From Microbacterium schleiferi (GTDB lineage Bacteria; Actinomycetota; Actinomycetes; Actinomycetales; Microbacteriaceae), in NCBI RefSeq assembly GCF_015565955.1, contig NZ_CP064760.1, forward strand, positions 496,001-560,000: 64,000 bases of DNA, written 5' to 3'. A model generated the notes under the pieces. That model was not told the origin of the DNA. It saw nothing but the letters and a program-made list of their open reading frames with translations, and made no database searches. Numbering within the stretch: position 1 is the first letter of the stretch; each line of letters begins with the position of its first letter. The position numbers were made by a program, and so were the translations under genes. This document shows positions 25,375 through 33,906 of this stretch, in pieces.

Positions 25375-28300
25375 GTGCGAGATGTCGGCGGCGGCTGCAA
25401 CGATGGTTTCGTGGACTACTGGCATGAGGTTGCCCAATCTCTCGGGGGCGCGAACTACGACCGCGCATGGGCGCTGAACGCGGCAGGGCGGGTCACGATC
25501 GTCGACCTGGATGCCGACAACACGCGCACGTCGGTCGATGCCGTCGTGCGCGATCGCGGCCACGGGGGCGATGACGTCATGGTGGTCTCGGTCGTCATCG
25601 AGCCTGCGCGCGGGTCGATGAGCGCCTACTGCAGTTGCGAGCATGCCCCGCACTGCGCGCACGTCGCTGCCGTGCTGCTCGCCGTCTCGGATGCCGGGAC
25701 GGACTCGGGCGCGAGAGGGCCGAAAGGCCAGTCATTCCCGCCGCGAGACAGCACTCCACCGTGGCAACGCTCGCTCGATGGGCTGCTGCCGGCATCCGAT
25801 GCAGCCGCCGTGGAACTGTGCCTGTTCATCACCCTGCAGACACCGCGCGCGACGCGCTGGAGCAGGGTCCCGCAGCAGCCGAGGCTCGCGGCCCGGCCCG
25901 GGATGCGCGGCGCGCGAGGCGCATGGATCAAGGGCAAGGCCCGCTGGGGGCACCTCGACGGGCTGCAGGCGGATCCCGCGGCGCTCGCGCTGCTGATCGA
26001 ACTCGACGTTCTCGACCCTGCCGCGAACTCGTGGGGCTACACCTATCGCGACGACGAATGGATGCAGCTCGACCGGCTGCCCTCGCGAACGCTCTGGTCG
26101 CTGTTGACCGATCTCGAGGCGGCGGGGGTCGCGCTCGTCTCACCGGGCAAGGCGCAGCATCCGGTGCGGCTCGACGGGGAGCCGCTGACCCCGCGGATCT
26201 CGGTCACCGAGAACCGCAAGCGACTCGCGGTGCGCGGCGAGCTGGTGCCGGTGCGAGACGACGAGGATGCCGATGCCGGGGACGCCGACGCCGGCGCCGA
26301 CGGGGAAAGTGAAGCGTCGGAGCCGCTCGTGACCGTCGGTAATCCTCCGATCGCCGTGGGTCGGGTCACCGCAGCCGGCACCGCCGAAGAACGCATCGTG
26401 CTGCACCCCCTCGATCCGCCGCTCACCGGGCCGATGCGCGACCTGATCGCCGCCGACAAGCCCATCTCGGTCGACACGGCGAGCAGGGAGCGCTTCGAGA
26501 GCGACTATCTGCCACGGCTGCAGGCGATCGCGCCGGTCGTATCGCCCGATGCCAGCTACACGGTGCCGGCACCGCCGAGCACCGTGCTCGAAGTGCGCGT
26601 CGACCACGGCGACGGGCTTGCCCACCTCACCTGGCGATGGGACCGGCTCGGCGGCAGCATCCGTCCCGACCGGGATCGCGAGGCCGGCATCCTCGATTCC
26701 GTTCGCAGCACTGCAGGTGCTCACGCCTCCATCGTCCTGCCGGGGGAGCGGCCGGATGCTGCGATGGTGCCGCCCGACCAAACCCTGCGCGGCGCGGCTG
26801 CTGTGCTTTTCGTCGCCGAAGTGCTGCCCGGCCTGCGCTCGCTCGAGACCGTGCGGGTCGTCGAAGACGTCGAGGCCCCCAGCTTCCGTGCCGCATCCCA
26901 GGCGCCGGATGTCTCGGTCACCGCCCAGCCCGGAACCAACGACTGGTTCGACCTGAGCGTGCAGGTGCGCATCGAGGGTGAGGACGTCGACTTCGCTGCC
27001 CTGTTCCGGGCACTCAGCGAGAACGAGCCGATCCTCGTCCTGCCGAGCGGCACCTACTTCTCGCTCGATACGCCCGAGCTGCAGCGCCTGCGCGAGATCA
27101 TCGCCGAAGCCAGTGCCCTCTCGGACCGCCCCGTCACCTCGGTGCAGGTCAGTCGCTACCAAGCCGACCTCTGGGAAGAGCTCGTCGAGCTGGGCGTCGT
27201 CGCGCGCCAGGAGATCGAATGGTGGATGCGGGTGCGTGGGCTCAGCGACCACGATCAGCTCACCCCCATTGATGCGCCACCGACGCTGCGCGCCGAGCTG
27301 CGCGACTACCAGCGCACAGGGTACTCCTGGCTGCACTTCCTGCGCACTCACCAACTCGGCGGGGTGCTCGCCGACGACATGGGCCTGGGTAAGACCCTGC
27401 AGACCATCGCGATGATCGAGAAAGCACGACTCGATGCGCTTGAGACGGGCGACCAGCAGCATCCGCCGTTTCTCATCGTCGCCCCCACCAGCGTCGTCGG
27501 CAACTGGGCTGCCGAGTGCGCGCGATTCGCGCCCGAGCTGCGCGTCGCTGCGATCAGCGCAATGGGAAACAAGCGCGGCACGGCACTGGCCGACGAGGTC
27601 GCCGGGGCGCACGCCGTCGTGACCAGCTACGCGCTGTTCCGTCTCGAGTTCGACGCTTACGCGACCCTGGACTGGCAGGGGCTCATTCTCGACGAGGCTC
27701 AACAGATCAAGAACCCGTCGTCGCAGGGCTACAAATGCGCCCGGATGCTGGACGCCCCCTTCACGCTCGTCATCACCGGCACTCCGCTCGAGAACAACCT
27801 GCTCGAGCTGTGGGCGCTCGTCTCGCTCGCGTGCCCGGGTTTGCTGGGAGGGCGCCGCAGCTTCACCGAGTACTACCGCACACCCATCGAACGAGAACGC
27901 GACAACGAACGGCTGCGGACGCTGCAGCGCCGCATCCGCCCCTTCCTGCTGCGCCGCACCAAAGAGCTTGTCGCATCGGAACTGCCGCCCAAGCAAGAGC
28001 AGCAACTTGTGCTCGATCTGCACCCGACCCACCGGCGGCTCTACGACCGCAGGCTCGCGCGTGAGCGCCAGAAGGTGCTCGGTCTGGTCGACGACGTCGA
28101 CGCGAACCGGTTCCAGATCTTCCGCTCGCTCACCCTGCTTCGCCAACTCTCGCTCTCGCCCGACCTGGTCGACGAAGGCGAAGCGCCCTCGGCGAAGCTC
28201 GACGCCCTCATCGAGCTGCTTCGCGAAGCAGCCGCCGAAGGACACCGCGCCCTCGTGCTCAGCCAATTCACCCGCTTCCTCGGCCGCGCGCGGGATGCTG

Positions 28301-28695
28301 CGACGGATGCCGGGATCGCCTCGCTCTACCTCGACGGCTCAACGACCAACCGCGCTGCCGTCATCGACCAGTTCCGCACTGGCGACGCGCCAGCGTTCTT
28401 TGTCTCGCTCAAGGCGGGCGGTGTCGGGCTCAACCTCGTCGAGGCCGATTACGTCATCCTGCTCGACCCGTGGTGGAACCCGGCCGTCGAGGCGCAGGCC
28501 ATCGACCGCGCCCACCGAATCGGTCAGACCCGGCCCGTCATCGTCTACCGGCTCGTCTCGAAGGGAACCATCGAAGAAAAAGTCATGGCACTCAAGACCA
28601 CCAAAGCCCAACTGTTCGACCGCGTGCTCGACACCGACGGCGACGCCATCGGCGGCGGGCTCTCTGCCGACGACATCCGCAGCCTCGTCGACTGA
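25375..28695 (+). CDS. SNF2-family DEAD/DEAH helicase with SWIM zinc finger
   Basis: This 1106-residue ATP-dependent DNA translocase has a SWIM zinc motif near residues 86-96 (C-x-C-x5-C-x-H), a long central linker domain, then the SNF2 motor. Motor motifs are DDMGLGKTLQT (Walker A, about 667), LDEAQQIKN (DEAQ instead of DEAH, about 773), ITGTPLENNLLELW, and in the second RecA domain LKAGGVGLNL and DRAHRIGQTRPV (arginine finger). Such SWIM-SNF2 proteins are widespread in actinobacteria and function in chromatin-like remodelling or repair; some belong to phage-defence loci. The start is uncertain: GTG at 25375 is used, but a GTG at 25411 would lose only twelve residues. It is transcribed alone. 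Confidence 0.93.
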   Translation: MRDVGGGCNDGFVDYWHEVAQSLGGANYDRAWALNAAGRVTIVDLDADNTRTSVDAVVRDRGHGGDDVMVVSVVIEPARGSMSAYCSCEHAPHCAHVAAVLLAVSDAGTDSGARGPKGQSFPPRDSTPPWQRSLDGLLPASDAAAVELCLFITLQTPRATRWSRVPQQPRLAARPGMRGARGAWIKGKARWGHLDGLQADPAALALLIELDVLDPAANSWGYTYRDDEWMQLDRLPSRTLWSLLTDLEAAGVALVSPGKAQHPVRLDGEPLTPRISVTENRKRLAVRGELVPVRDDEDADAGDADAGADGESEASEPLVTVGNPPIAVGRVTAAGTAEERIVLHPLDPPLTGPMRDLIAADKPISVDTASRERFESDYLPRLQAIAPVVSPDASYTVPAPPSTVLEVRVDHGDGLAHLTWRWDRLGGSIRPDRDREAGILDSVRSTAGAHASIVLPGERPDAAMVPPDQTLRGAAAVLFVAEVLPGLRSLETVRVVEDVEAPSFRAASQAPDVSVTAQPGTNDWFDLSVQVRIEGEDVDFAALFRALSENEPILVLPSGTYFSLDTPELQRLREIIAEASALSDRPVTSVQVSRYQADLWEELVELGVVARQEIEWWMRVRGLSDHDQLTPIDAPPTLRAELRDYQRTGYSWLHFLRTHQLGGVLADDMGLGKTLQTIAMIEKARLDALETGDQQHPPFLIVAPTSVVGNWAAECARFAPELRVAAISAMGNKRGTALADEVAGAHAVVTSYALFRLEFDAYATLDWQGLILDEAQQIKNPSSQGYKCARMLDAPFTLVITGTPLENNLLELWALVSLACPGLLGGRRSFTEYYRTPIERERDNERLRTLQRRIRPFLLRRTKELVASELPPKQEQQLVLDLHPTHRRLYDRRLARERQKVLGLVDDVDANRFQIFRSLTLLRQLSLSPDLVDEGEAPSAKLDALIELLREAAAEGHRALVLSQFTRFLGRARDAATDAGIASLYLDGSTTNRAAVIDQFRTGDAPAFFVSLKAGGVGLNLVEADYVILLDPWWNPAVEAQAIDRAHRIGQTRPVIVYRLVSKGTIEEKVMALKTTKAQLFDRVLDTDGDAIGGGLSADDIRSLVD

Positions 28696-28821
28696 ACCGC
28701 CGATCGGGTGCAGAATCCTGCGTTTGGTAGCGTGAAAGTGCTGCTATCGGTCGCGTAGAGGTGCTGCTGGGGGTCGCCGACCCCGCTCTCGTGTGCTGTC
28801 TCGCGGATATACGGCTGTTCG

Positions 28822-29226
28822 TCATTCAGGCTGGGCGGCGGGCTGCATGACGGGTATGCCGAGAACGGTGAGCGCCTCGGCCTGGCGGTCGTCGTACGTC
28901 ACGAAGCTGTCGAGATCGTCGCCGAGCTCGACGGCAGATGCCACATGCACGGCATCCATTGACCGCAGTGACAGCGGGTCGAGCGTCGCCGCTCGCTCGA
29001 AGGTTGCCGTGCTCAGCTGGAGGAGCACGAGCGAGTCGAGCACTTCTCGCGCCCGCACCATGCGCGAGGGTGCCGCGCGACGGGTCGCGCGCAACAGCTC
29101 GGTGCGCGCGAGGTCGCTTGATACCGGCATCCGGCCCGGCTCCTTCAGCCAGTCCAGAAGCGCCGCCGACTCCGGCTCGTCAACGACGAGCTTCACGAGC
29201 GCCGAAGTGTCGAGATAGACCGCCAT
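28822..29226 (-). CDS. PIN-domain toxin (VapC family), TA locus 4
   Basis: This 134-residue protein has all four acidic PIN positions: VYLDTSALVKLV (Asp6), SSDLARTELLRATRR (Glu), LRSMDAVHVASAVEL (Asp) and FVTYDDRQAEA (Asp). It follows its antitoxin gene with a one-base gap. The nearest relatives by motif are mycobacterial VapC proteins paired with Phd-type antitoxins. The catalytic set is complete. Confidence 0.93.
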   Translation of the reverse strand: MAVYLDTSALVKLVVDEPESAALLDWLKEPGRMPVSSDLARTELLRATRRAAPSRMVRAREVLDSLVLLQLSTATFERAATLDPLSLRSMDAVHVASAVELGDDLDSFVTYDDRQAEALTVLGIPVMQPAAQPE

Positions 29227-29227
29227 C

Positions 29228-29500
29228 TCAGAAACGCTCGTCGTCGCGCAGCGCGTGCAGCTCCGTCGACAGCGGGTCGCCGGGTGCGGGCGGCATCAGG
29301 TCGGCGATTGCGCGACGCGGGGGCCGCGCGCGCCCCGCGGTGATCAGGCGATCGAGCCCCGACTGCGAGATCGGTGAGAGCTGGGCCACACGGCGGCCGC
29401 GATCAGTGATCCAGAGAGTCTCTCCGGCGGCCGCGGCAGCCACGACGCTCGACGCGTTCTGCTTCAACGCTCGTATGCCCACCTCATCCATGTGCTTCAT
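29228..29500 (-). CDS. Phd/YefM-type VapB antitoxin, TA locus 4
   Basis: This 90-residue protein reads DEVGIRALKQNASSVVAAAA then GETLWITDRGRRVAQLSP, the prevent-host-death fold, and ends with an acidic ELHALRDDERF tail that should bind the toxin. ATG at 29500 or ATG at 29491 could start it. The promoter must lie in the short gap before the three tandem repeat copies at 29527. Confidence 0.92.
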   Translation of the reverse strand: MKHMDEVGIRALKQNASSVVAAAAAGETLWITDRGRRVAQLSPISQSGLDRLITAGRARPPRRAIADLMPPAPGDPLSTELHALRDDERF

Positions 29501-29526
29501 TGTAGAACATGGCGGCGAGTCTGCTG

Positions 29527-29658
29527 GGGCGTTTCGTCTCGCTTTGCTCGCTCAACGAGCGGGGCGGTGAAGGCGTTTCGTCTCGCTTTGCTCGCTCAAC
29601 GAGCGGGAGTGAGAGGGGCGTTTCGTCTCGCTTCGCCCGCTCACCGAGCGGGGGAGAC
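29527..29658. repeat. Three tandem copies of the dispersed repeat
   Basis: The unit starting GCGTTTCGTCTCGCTTTGCT occurs at 29529, 29573 and 29618, so the period is 44-45 bases. Each continues with a CGCTCAACGAGCGGG-type palindromic arm; the third copy is slightly diverged. The third copy contains the stop codon of the phosphatase gene. The array lies between the 3' end of that gene and the antitoxin promoter. Confidence 0.85.
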
Positions 29659-30246
29659 GGCCGCGCGAATCACCCGAGCTACCTCTTCGACCGCGGGAAG
29701 GAGCTGGCTCATCGAGGCCTCGTAGGTGTTCCAGCTGCGGCCCGCCGGGTCGAGGACGTCATCCTCGGACGGGTCGCCCGGAGCGTCGACCGTACCGCGA
29801 ACCGCGATGATGCGGTCGAGAACGGCGCGGAAGCGGGCCCGGGGGTCGTCGCCGGCATCCGCCCCGGCCTCGTGGAGTTCGGCATCCGTCACGTGCCGCG
29901 ACAGACGAGCGAACTCGAGGATCGTGAACGCCTTGCGCAGCAGGGTCGGATCCAGCTCGACCACGGCCTTGCGGTGCGCCCGGGTCATCGCCAGCACGAG
30001 GTCGCGACCGGTCACGAGCGGCTCCGTGAGGCGCTGCGCACCGTGGGCTTTGATCTCTGCCGCCGGGATGCCGAGCTCGGCCGCAATCTCACAGGCCTGT
30101 TCCGTCATCTCTTCACCAGGCCGCGGCTTTGTGCCCGCGCTGCCGACCTCGACCGGAAGATCAGCCAGAAGGAGCCGCAAGTACAACTCCGACAGCGGGG
30201 AGCGGACGATGTTGCCGGTGCAGACGGTGAGGATCTCGATCGGCAT
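29641..30246 (-). CDS. Low-molecular-weight protein tyrosine phosphatase
   Basis: This 201-residue cytosolic enzyme has the C-x5-R active-site loop at the N terminus (CTGNIVRS, Cys9 to Arg15) and a late DPAGRS segment that supplies the general-acid Asp. Wzb/EpsB-type phosphatases of this family reverse BY-kinase autophosphorylation and so regulate polysaccharide export. The BY-kinase at 8892-10277 is a plausible target although 20 kb away. Compared with the usual 150-residue family length it has a 45-residue insertion and tail. The stop codon is provided by a dispersed repeat copy. Confidence 0.9.
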   Translation of the reverse strand: MPIEILTVCTGNIVRSPLSELYLRLLLADLPVEVGSAGTKPRPGEEMTEQACEIAAELGIPAAEIKAHGAQRLTEPLVTGRDLVLAMTRAHRKAVVELDPTLLRKAFTILEFARLSRHVTDAELHEAGADAGDDPRARFRAVLDRIIAVRGTVDAPGDPSEDDVLDPAGRSWNTYEASMSQLLPAVEEVARVIRAAVSPAR

Positions 30247-30265
30247 GAGGCGAGGATACCTGGGT

Positions 30266-30300
30266 GCGTTTCGACTCGCTTCGCTCGCTCAACGACCGGA
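30266..30300. repeat. Dispersed repeat at the 3' end of hipA
   Basis: The copy begins GCGTTTCGACTCGCTTCGCT and continues CGCTCAACGACCGG. The stop codon of hipA (minus strand, 30289-30291) and the last three codons are inside it. The copy at 10365 is placed identically relative to the HipA relic. Confidence 0.8.
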
Positions 30301-31569
30301 GACGAGGGGGAGGCGCGGAATGCCCCGCATCACGGCATCCATCACCGCGACAGCATCGGAGCCGAAATCCGTCATGCCAGCACGGGCAGCCTCGAACGCA
30401 CCCACCACGCCAGATCTGACTCCTTGGACCACCGAAGATGCCTCGTCGGGGCGAACACCGAACCGTGCTCCGATGTGGATGAGGCTCTCGAGAGAGATCT
30501 GGTCGAGCGCGTACTCGCCTTCCACGCTCATCGCGCTCCTGATGCTCGCGGAGCCGTCCCAATATGCGGCGTAGGTCAGCAGATCGTAGAGAGGGGCGAG
30601 ACGCACGGAGCGACCGTGCAGCATGAGGGAGTAATTCTTCGCGTGAGCATCCGTGCACCCCGCGACGACGTTGAAGACGAACGCGCGAAAGAACGCGGCG
30701 CCGGTCGTCTCGCGATCCGCGACGAGTGGCAGGGAGCCGATCAGCTGAGCGATGCTCGCCACGCCCGGCCCGCCGTCGCGCCACTGGTACTTCTTCGACG
30801 GCGCGACACTGAGTGCTTGACACATGTCCTCTTGGTGAAGCCGATGCCAGCGACCATCGGCCCAGTGGCGGTCATACCTCTCGCTGATCAGGACGTTCCA
30901 GTCACCGATACGGCCGAGCTGGGCGCTGGCGACGGAACACCCGAGTTGCGCTGCCGCGCGCAAGGTGAGCTGCTCTACCACGTCGATACGGCGGAACCTG
31001 CCGACGACCGGCTTGAGGATGTGTGTGGTCGGCTGGCTTCCCTCGGGTACTGCCCAGTGGCCATCCGGCATCCGGAACAGCGCGATCTTCGGTTGCGCAC
31101 CGGCGATGCTGAAGCGCCCAGCGCCCTCACCGACAGCCACGCCGTCGGTGTACTCGGTGACCACCTGATCGAGCATCAGGGCCACCTCTTCGTCGGTGAC
31201 CGGCCGCGCGCTCTGCTCGGCGAGCGCGTCGCTTGCCAGCTCCCCGGGTGGAAGGATCTGCACCGCGCCCGCCGCATCTGCCCCGATGTGCTCGAGAAGC
31301 GCGAACGGATTCGCGGGCGACACCCCGAAGCGGCGTCCGATCGCCCGCAGCGCCTCGTCGTTGTCGGGGAGCAGTCCCTGGAGCCAGGGGAGCACGACTC
31401 GCTTTCGGTGTGTCGTCGCGCTCAACGGCATCGCCAGCGACAGGGGAGTCGCATCGTTACGGTCTCGGTAGGCAGCGTCATAGGTGAAGGTGACGTTTCC
31501 AGACGCCGACTGGGTGAGAATTCCTGTCGGGATGCCGTCCAGGTAGACCGCCAACTCGGATGCCGTCAC
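30289..31569 (-). CDS. hipA: HipA-family serine/threonine kinase toxin, TA locus 5
   Basis: This 426-residue protein is a HipA toxin, a kinase that in E. coli inactivates glutamyl-tRNA synthetase and causes persistence. Key residues line up well: FSIAGAQPKI (153-162) holds the autophosphorylation/nucleotide loop Ser, TDAHAKN (306-312) holds the catalytic Asp and Asn, and LAPLYDL (324-330) holds the metal-binding Asp. Length and order match canonical HipA, so it should be active. GTG start overlaps the antitoxin stop (GTGA). The kinase substrate need not be the same as in E. coli. Confidence 0.95.
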   Translation of the reverse strand: MTASELAVYLDGIPTGILTQSASGNVTFTYDAAYRDRNDATPLSLAMPLSATTHRKRVVLPWLQGLLPDNDEALRAIGRRFGVSPANPFALLEHIGADAAGAVQILPPGELASDALAEQSARPVTDEEVALMLDQVVTEYTDGVAVGEGAGRFSIAGAQPKIALFRMPDGHWAVPEGSQPTTHILKPVVGRFRRIDVVEQLTLRAAAQLGCSVASAQLGRIGDWNVLISERYDRHWADGRWHRLHQEDMCQALSVAPSKKYQWRDGGPGVASIAQLIGSLPLVADRETTGAAFFRAFVFNVVAGCTDAHAKNYSLMLHGRSVRLAPLYDLLTYAAYWDGSASIRSAMSVEGEYALDQISLESLIHIGARFGVRPDEASSVVQGVRSGVVGAFEAARAGMTDFGSDAVAVMDAVMRGIPRLPLVSGR

Positions 31570-31781
31570 CGCAGCACGTGCCCCGTCGTGAGATCCCGCA
31601 GCGCGACCTCGTAGCCGAGTGCCTGGAAGAGATCGAAGAGCTTCGCGGACTCGACCGTCGGCTTGCCCGACTCGACATCGGCGACGAAGGATCGTGACAA
31701 CCGTGCGCGTGTAGCGAGGTCCTGCTGTGTCCAGCCCCGTTGTGCGCGCAGCTCCCGCACAACGGCCGACGCGTCGCGCAT
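31566..31781 (-). CDS. hipB: HipB-type helix-turn-helix antitoxin, TA locus 5
   Basis: About 71 residues from the ATG at 31781; a GTG three codons earlier, with GGAG six bases upstream, is an alternative. WTQQDLATRARLSRSFVADVESGKPTVESA is a textbook Xre-type helix-turn-helix, and ALGYEVALRDL is the dimer strand seen in HipB. It should bind the three palindromes found directly upstream and block or bind HipA. Confidence 0.92.
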   Translation of the reverse strand: MRDASAVVRELRAQRGWTQQDLATRARLSRSFVADVESGKPTVESAKLFDLFQALGYEVALRDLTTGHVLR

Positions 31782-31815
31782 TGTCAGCACCCGGAGCTCC
31801 CCTCGCTTGGTGGAT

Positions 31816-31880
31816 GTCGCCGTACGGCTCTTTCTGGATATGTCGCCGTACGGCAACATTCTAGGATGTCGCCGTACGGC
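31816..31880. promoter_or_regulatory. Three evenly spaced palindromes upstream of hipBA
   Basis: The perfect palindrome GCCGTACGGC occurs at 31819-31828, 31845-31854 and 31871-31880, exactly 26 bases apart. All three are preceded by ATGTC, giving a conserved ATGTCGCCGTACGGC, while the spacers differ. They lie 38-99 bases before the hipB start. E. coli HipB also binds several spaced palindromes upstream of hipBA, so this is the likely autoregulatory array. Confidence 0.8.
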
Positions 31881-31898
31881 TGCACAAGGGACGAAGGG

Positions 31899-31932
31899 GC
31901 GTTTCGACTCGCTTCGCTCGCTCGACGAACGG
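31899..31932. repeat. Dispersed repeat between hipBA operators and the Asp-box protein
   Basis: The copy begins GCGTTTCGACTCGCTTCGCT and ends CTCGACGAACGG, two bases before the stop codon of the membrane-anchored Asp-box protein. As with other copies it sits at a gene 3' end. Confidence 0.78.
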
Positions 31933-31934
31933 GG

Positions 31935-32843
31935 TTAGCGGGTGGCGGTGAAGGTGTCGCCGGCCCAGAGCCAGGGCACGCCCTGGCCATCCAGGGTCAC
32001 GGCGACCGGGGCATCCGTTGGAATGCTCGGGACGCAGGTCGCGGCGTCCGGCTCTGCCACGAGCATGCCGTCGCAGGATGCGGCATCCTCCCGAGCCGTC
32101 GTGATCTGGCCATCGCCCGCAACCGTCAGCGCGAGGACGCCCGCCTGGTCCAGGGGTGCCCAGGACGCAGCATCCGTCGTCTGCGATGCCTCTGATCCGC
32201 AGATCACCGCCGTCGTGCCGCCACCCGCTCGCGCACCCGCCGGGGTGACGCACGGAGCATCGAGCGCGCCGGCCGGCGTCACGACGACCGCGGGGTTCGC
32301 AGGATCCAGATAGGTCGACGACGCGAGGATCTCGTCGTTCGGCTCCCAGAACTCGCCGTCGGTGAAGGTCCGCATGCCCTGGAGCGTGCAGTCCGCGCCC
32401 ATCAGCGCCACCATCTGCGCCTGATCGGTCGTGTACGGAGACAGCGACAGAATCTGGCCGATTCCGAGATACCGCGGAGTGACGTCCGACCACGTCGCGC
32501 CGGCATCGCTCGAGCGCTCCAGCAGCGGCTCGACCGACCCGCACGTGCCCGCCGTCGCGCGCCACAGCACGCCCTCGGATGCCGCGAGGAATCGTTCATC
32601 GGCGCCCGTCGCTGCCGCGACCGACACGGTCGGCGTCGGTGTCGGCGCCGCGGTCGGAGTCGTAGCGCCCATCGTCGGCGTCACCCGCGGCGCCTCGGTC
32701 GGGGGAGGAGTCTGGGCGCGGTTGATCGCGAGCCAGCTCAGCCCGCCCACCGCGAGGATCAGGACCGCGACGATCACGACAGACACCCACGCGGGCACAG
32801 CGCCCCGGGAGCGGCGTCTTGACGTGCTCGAGCGGTAGGCCAC
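31935..32843 (-). CDS. Membrane-anchored Asp-box (BNR-like) protein
   Basis: This 302-residue protein, from a GTG at 32843, has a short basic cytosolic end, one membrane helix (VSVVIVAVLILAVGGLSWLAI), a Pro/Thr-rich linker with TPTPTV repeats and an extracytoplasmic domain. The domain contains ERSSDAGATWSDV, an Asp-box as in beta-propeller sialidase or sortilin-like folds, and several paired cysteines. No catalytic sialidase residues can be named, so a structural or binding role is more likely. It is divergent from the CPBP protease gene with 130 bases between. Confidence 0.75.
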   Translation of the reverse strand: MAYRSSTSRRRSRGAVPAWVSVVIVAVLILAVGGLSWLAINRAQTPPPTEAPRVTPTMGATTPTAAPTPTPTVSVAAATGADERFLAASEGVLWRATAGTCGSVEPLLERSSDAGATWSDVTPRYLGIGQILSLSPYTTDQAQMVALMGADCTLQGMRTFTDGEFWEPNDEILASSTYLDPANPAVVVTPAGALDAPCVTPAGARAGGGTTAVICGSEASQTTDAASWAPLDQAGVLALTVAGDGQITTAREDAASCDGMLVAEPDAATCVPSIPTDAPVAVTLDGQGVPWLWAGDTFTATR

Positions 32844-32973
32844 GGCGGTCCTCGCGTGTCGGCTGGTGTGCGGCGGGCGGAACAGTATCCGCTCGCGGAC
32901 GCGATGCGGATAGAAGCGTGTGGTTCTGGCGCCGAACCGGCGAGGTCGTCCCCCGACAGGTACCCTGGCGCCT

Positions 32974-33840
32974 ATGACGGAGTCTAGCGCGGGTACCCTA
33001 CGTTCGCGGGAACGGAGCTCTTCGCCGAGCTCCACACGGGGCTCAGGCGCGTCCCGAGGTTCGAGTTCGTCCCGGGACTCGAGTTCGTCCCGGGGCTCGT
33101 CTCGGGAGTCGGGTCGGCGCGAACGCGCCAGTCACACCTGGCGCTCGGGCGGATCAACCGTCGCCCGCTGGGACTGGGAACTGGTCGGATGGGCCGTGCT
33201 GCTGCTCGGCGCCGGCATCCTTCTCTCGACCCTCGCCGACCGGCTCGTGGGCGGCACGCTCGGTTCCGCGCTCTCGCTCGCCGCCCTGTGGGGAGGGATG
33301 CTCGCCGCCATCATCCTCGCGTTCGTGCGCTCGCGGCCACGGATGCTGCTGCGCTTCCACCCGTTCGATCTGATCTATGGCCTTGCGCTCGGCATCCTGC
33401 TGCGCATCGCGCAGGGCTTTCTCGAGATCGCCGGCACCAGCACGGCCTCCTGGCCGGCGGCCGGGACCCTGGACGGGTCGCTCCCGGCATCCTTCTGGTT
33501 CGACGGGGTACTCGCGCCGGTCGTGATCGCGCCCCTGCTCGAGGAGTTCTTCTTCCGTGCTGTGCTGCTCGTCGCGATCTTCACGGCGGTGCGGCGGATG
33601 ACGGATTCGCGCGTCTGGGCAGGATTTGCGGCCATCGTCGCGACGACGCTGCTGTTCGCCGGCCTGCACCTCGTGTTCGACACCTACACGTGGTGGTCGG
33701 TTGTCGCACTCGGCCTGGTCGGACTCGTGTGTGCGGGGCTGGTCGTCGCGACATCCCGCATCTGGGGCGCCGTGCTGACACACATCGTCTTCAACGGCAT
33801 CCTCGTCGGGATGCTCCTTGTCGGAACGCTGGGCGCGTAG
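32974..33840 (+). CDS. CPBP-family intramembrane metalloprotease (CAAX/Abi-like)
   Basis: This 288-residue membrane protein has the CPBP motifs: EEFFFR (Glu190, Glu191, Arg195), FAGLH (His about 232) and HIVFN (His/Asn about 270), which form the metal-dependent active site within the membrane. Bacterial members work in bacteriocin self-immunity, protein processing or unknown roles. The first 55 residues are an unusual Ser/Arg-rich, low-complexity cytosolic tail encoded by near-repeats of GAGTTCGTCCCGGG. The start at 32974 is the first ATG giving this tail; an upstream extension has no support. No bacteriocin gene is adjacent. Confidence 0.9.
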   Translation: MTESSAGTLRSRERSSSPSSTRGSGASRGSSSSRDSSSSRGSSRESGRRERASHTWRSGGSTVARWDWELVGWAVLLLGAGILLSTLADRLVGGTLGSALSLAALWGGMLAAIILAFVRSRPRMLLRFHPFDLIYGLALGILLRIAQGFLEIAGTSTASWPAAGTLDGSLPASFWFDGVLAPVVIAPLLEEFFFRAVLLVAIFTAVRRMTDSRVWAGFAAIVATTLLFAGLHLVFDTYTWWSVVALGLVGLVCAGLVVATSRIWGAVLTHIVFNGILVGMLLVGTLGA

Positions 33841-33906
33841 GCCGAATCCCGGTCGCAGCTCCGTTCGCGAACCTCGCGCCGCGCTCGAGCGTGGCATAGC
33901 GCACTG

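Noticed and set aside
26140-28266. 708-codon open frame antisense to the SNF2 helicase
   Set aside because: The plus-strand frame has every helicase motif in order, while the antisense translation has no recognisable fold.
29527-29658. Possible CRISPR array because of regular 44-45 base repetition
   Set aside because: The whole unit is repeated without unique spacers, there are only three copies and no cas genes.
29509-31614. Long plus-strand open frame over the phosphatase and hipBA region
   Set aside because: Its first codons are repeat sequence and the rest is antisense to HipA and the phosphatase, whose catalytic motifs are intact.
31816-31880. Possible mini-CRISPR from three repeats at constant spacing
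   Set aside because: Repeats are 10-15 bases, too short, the spacing fits operators, and the array lies in the hipBA promoter.
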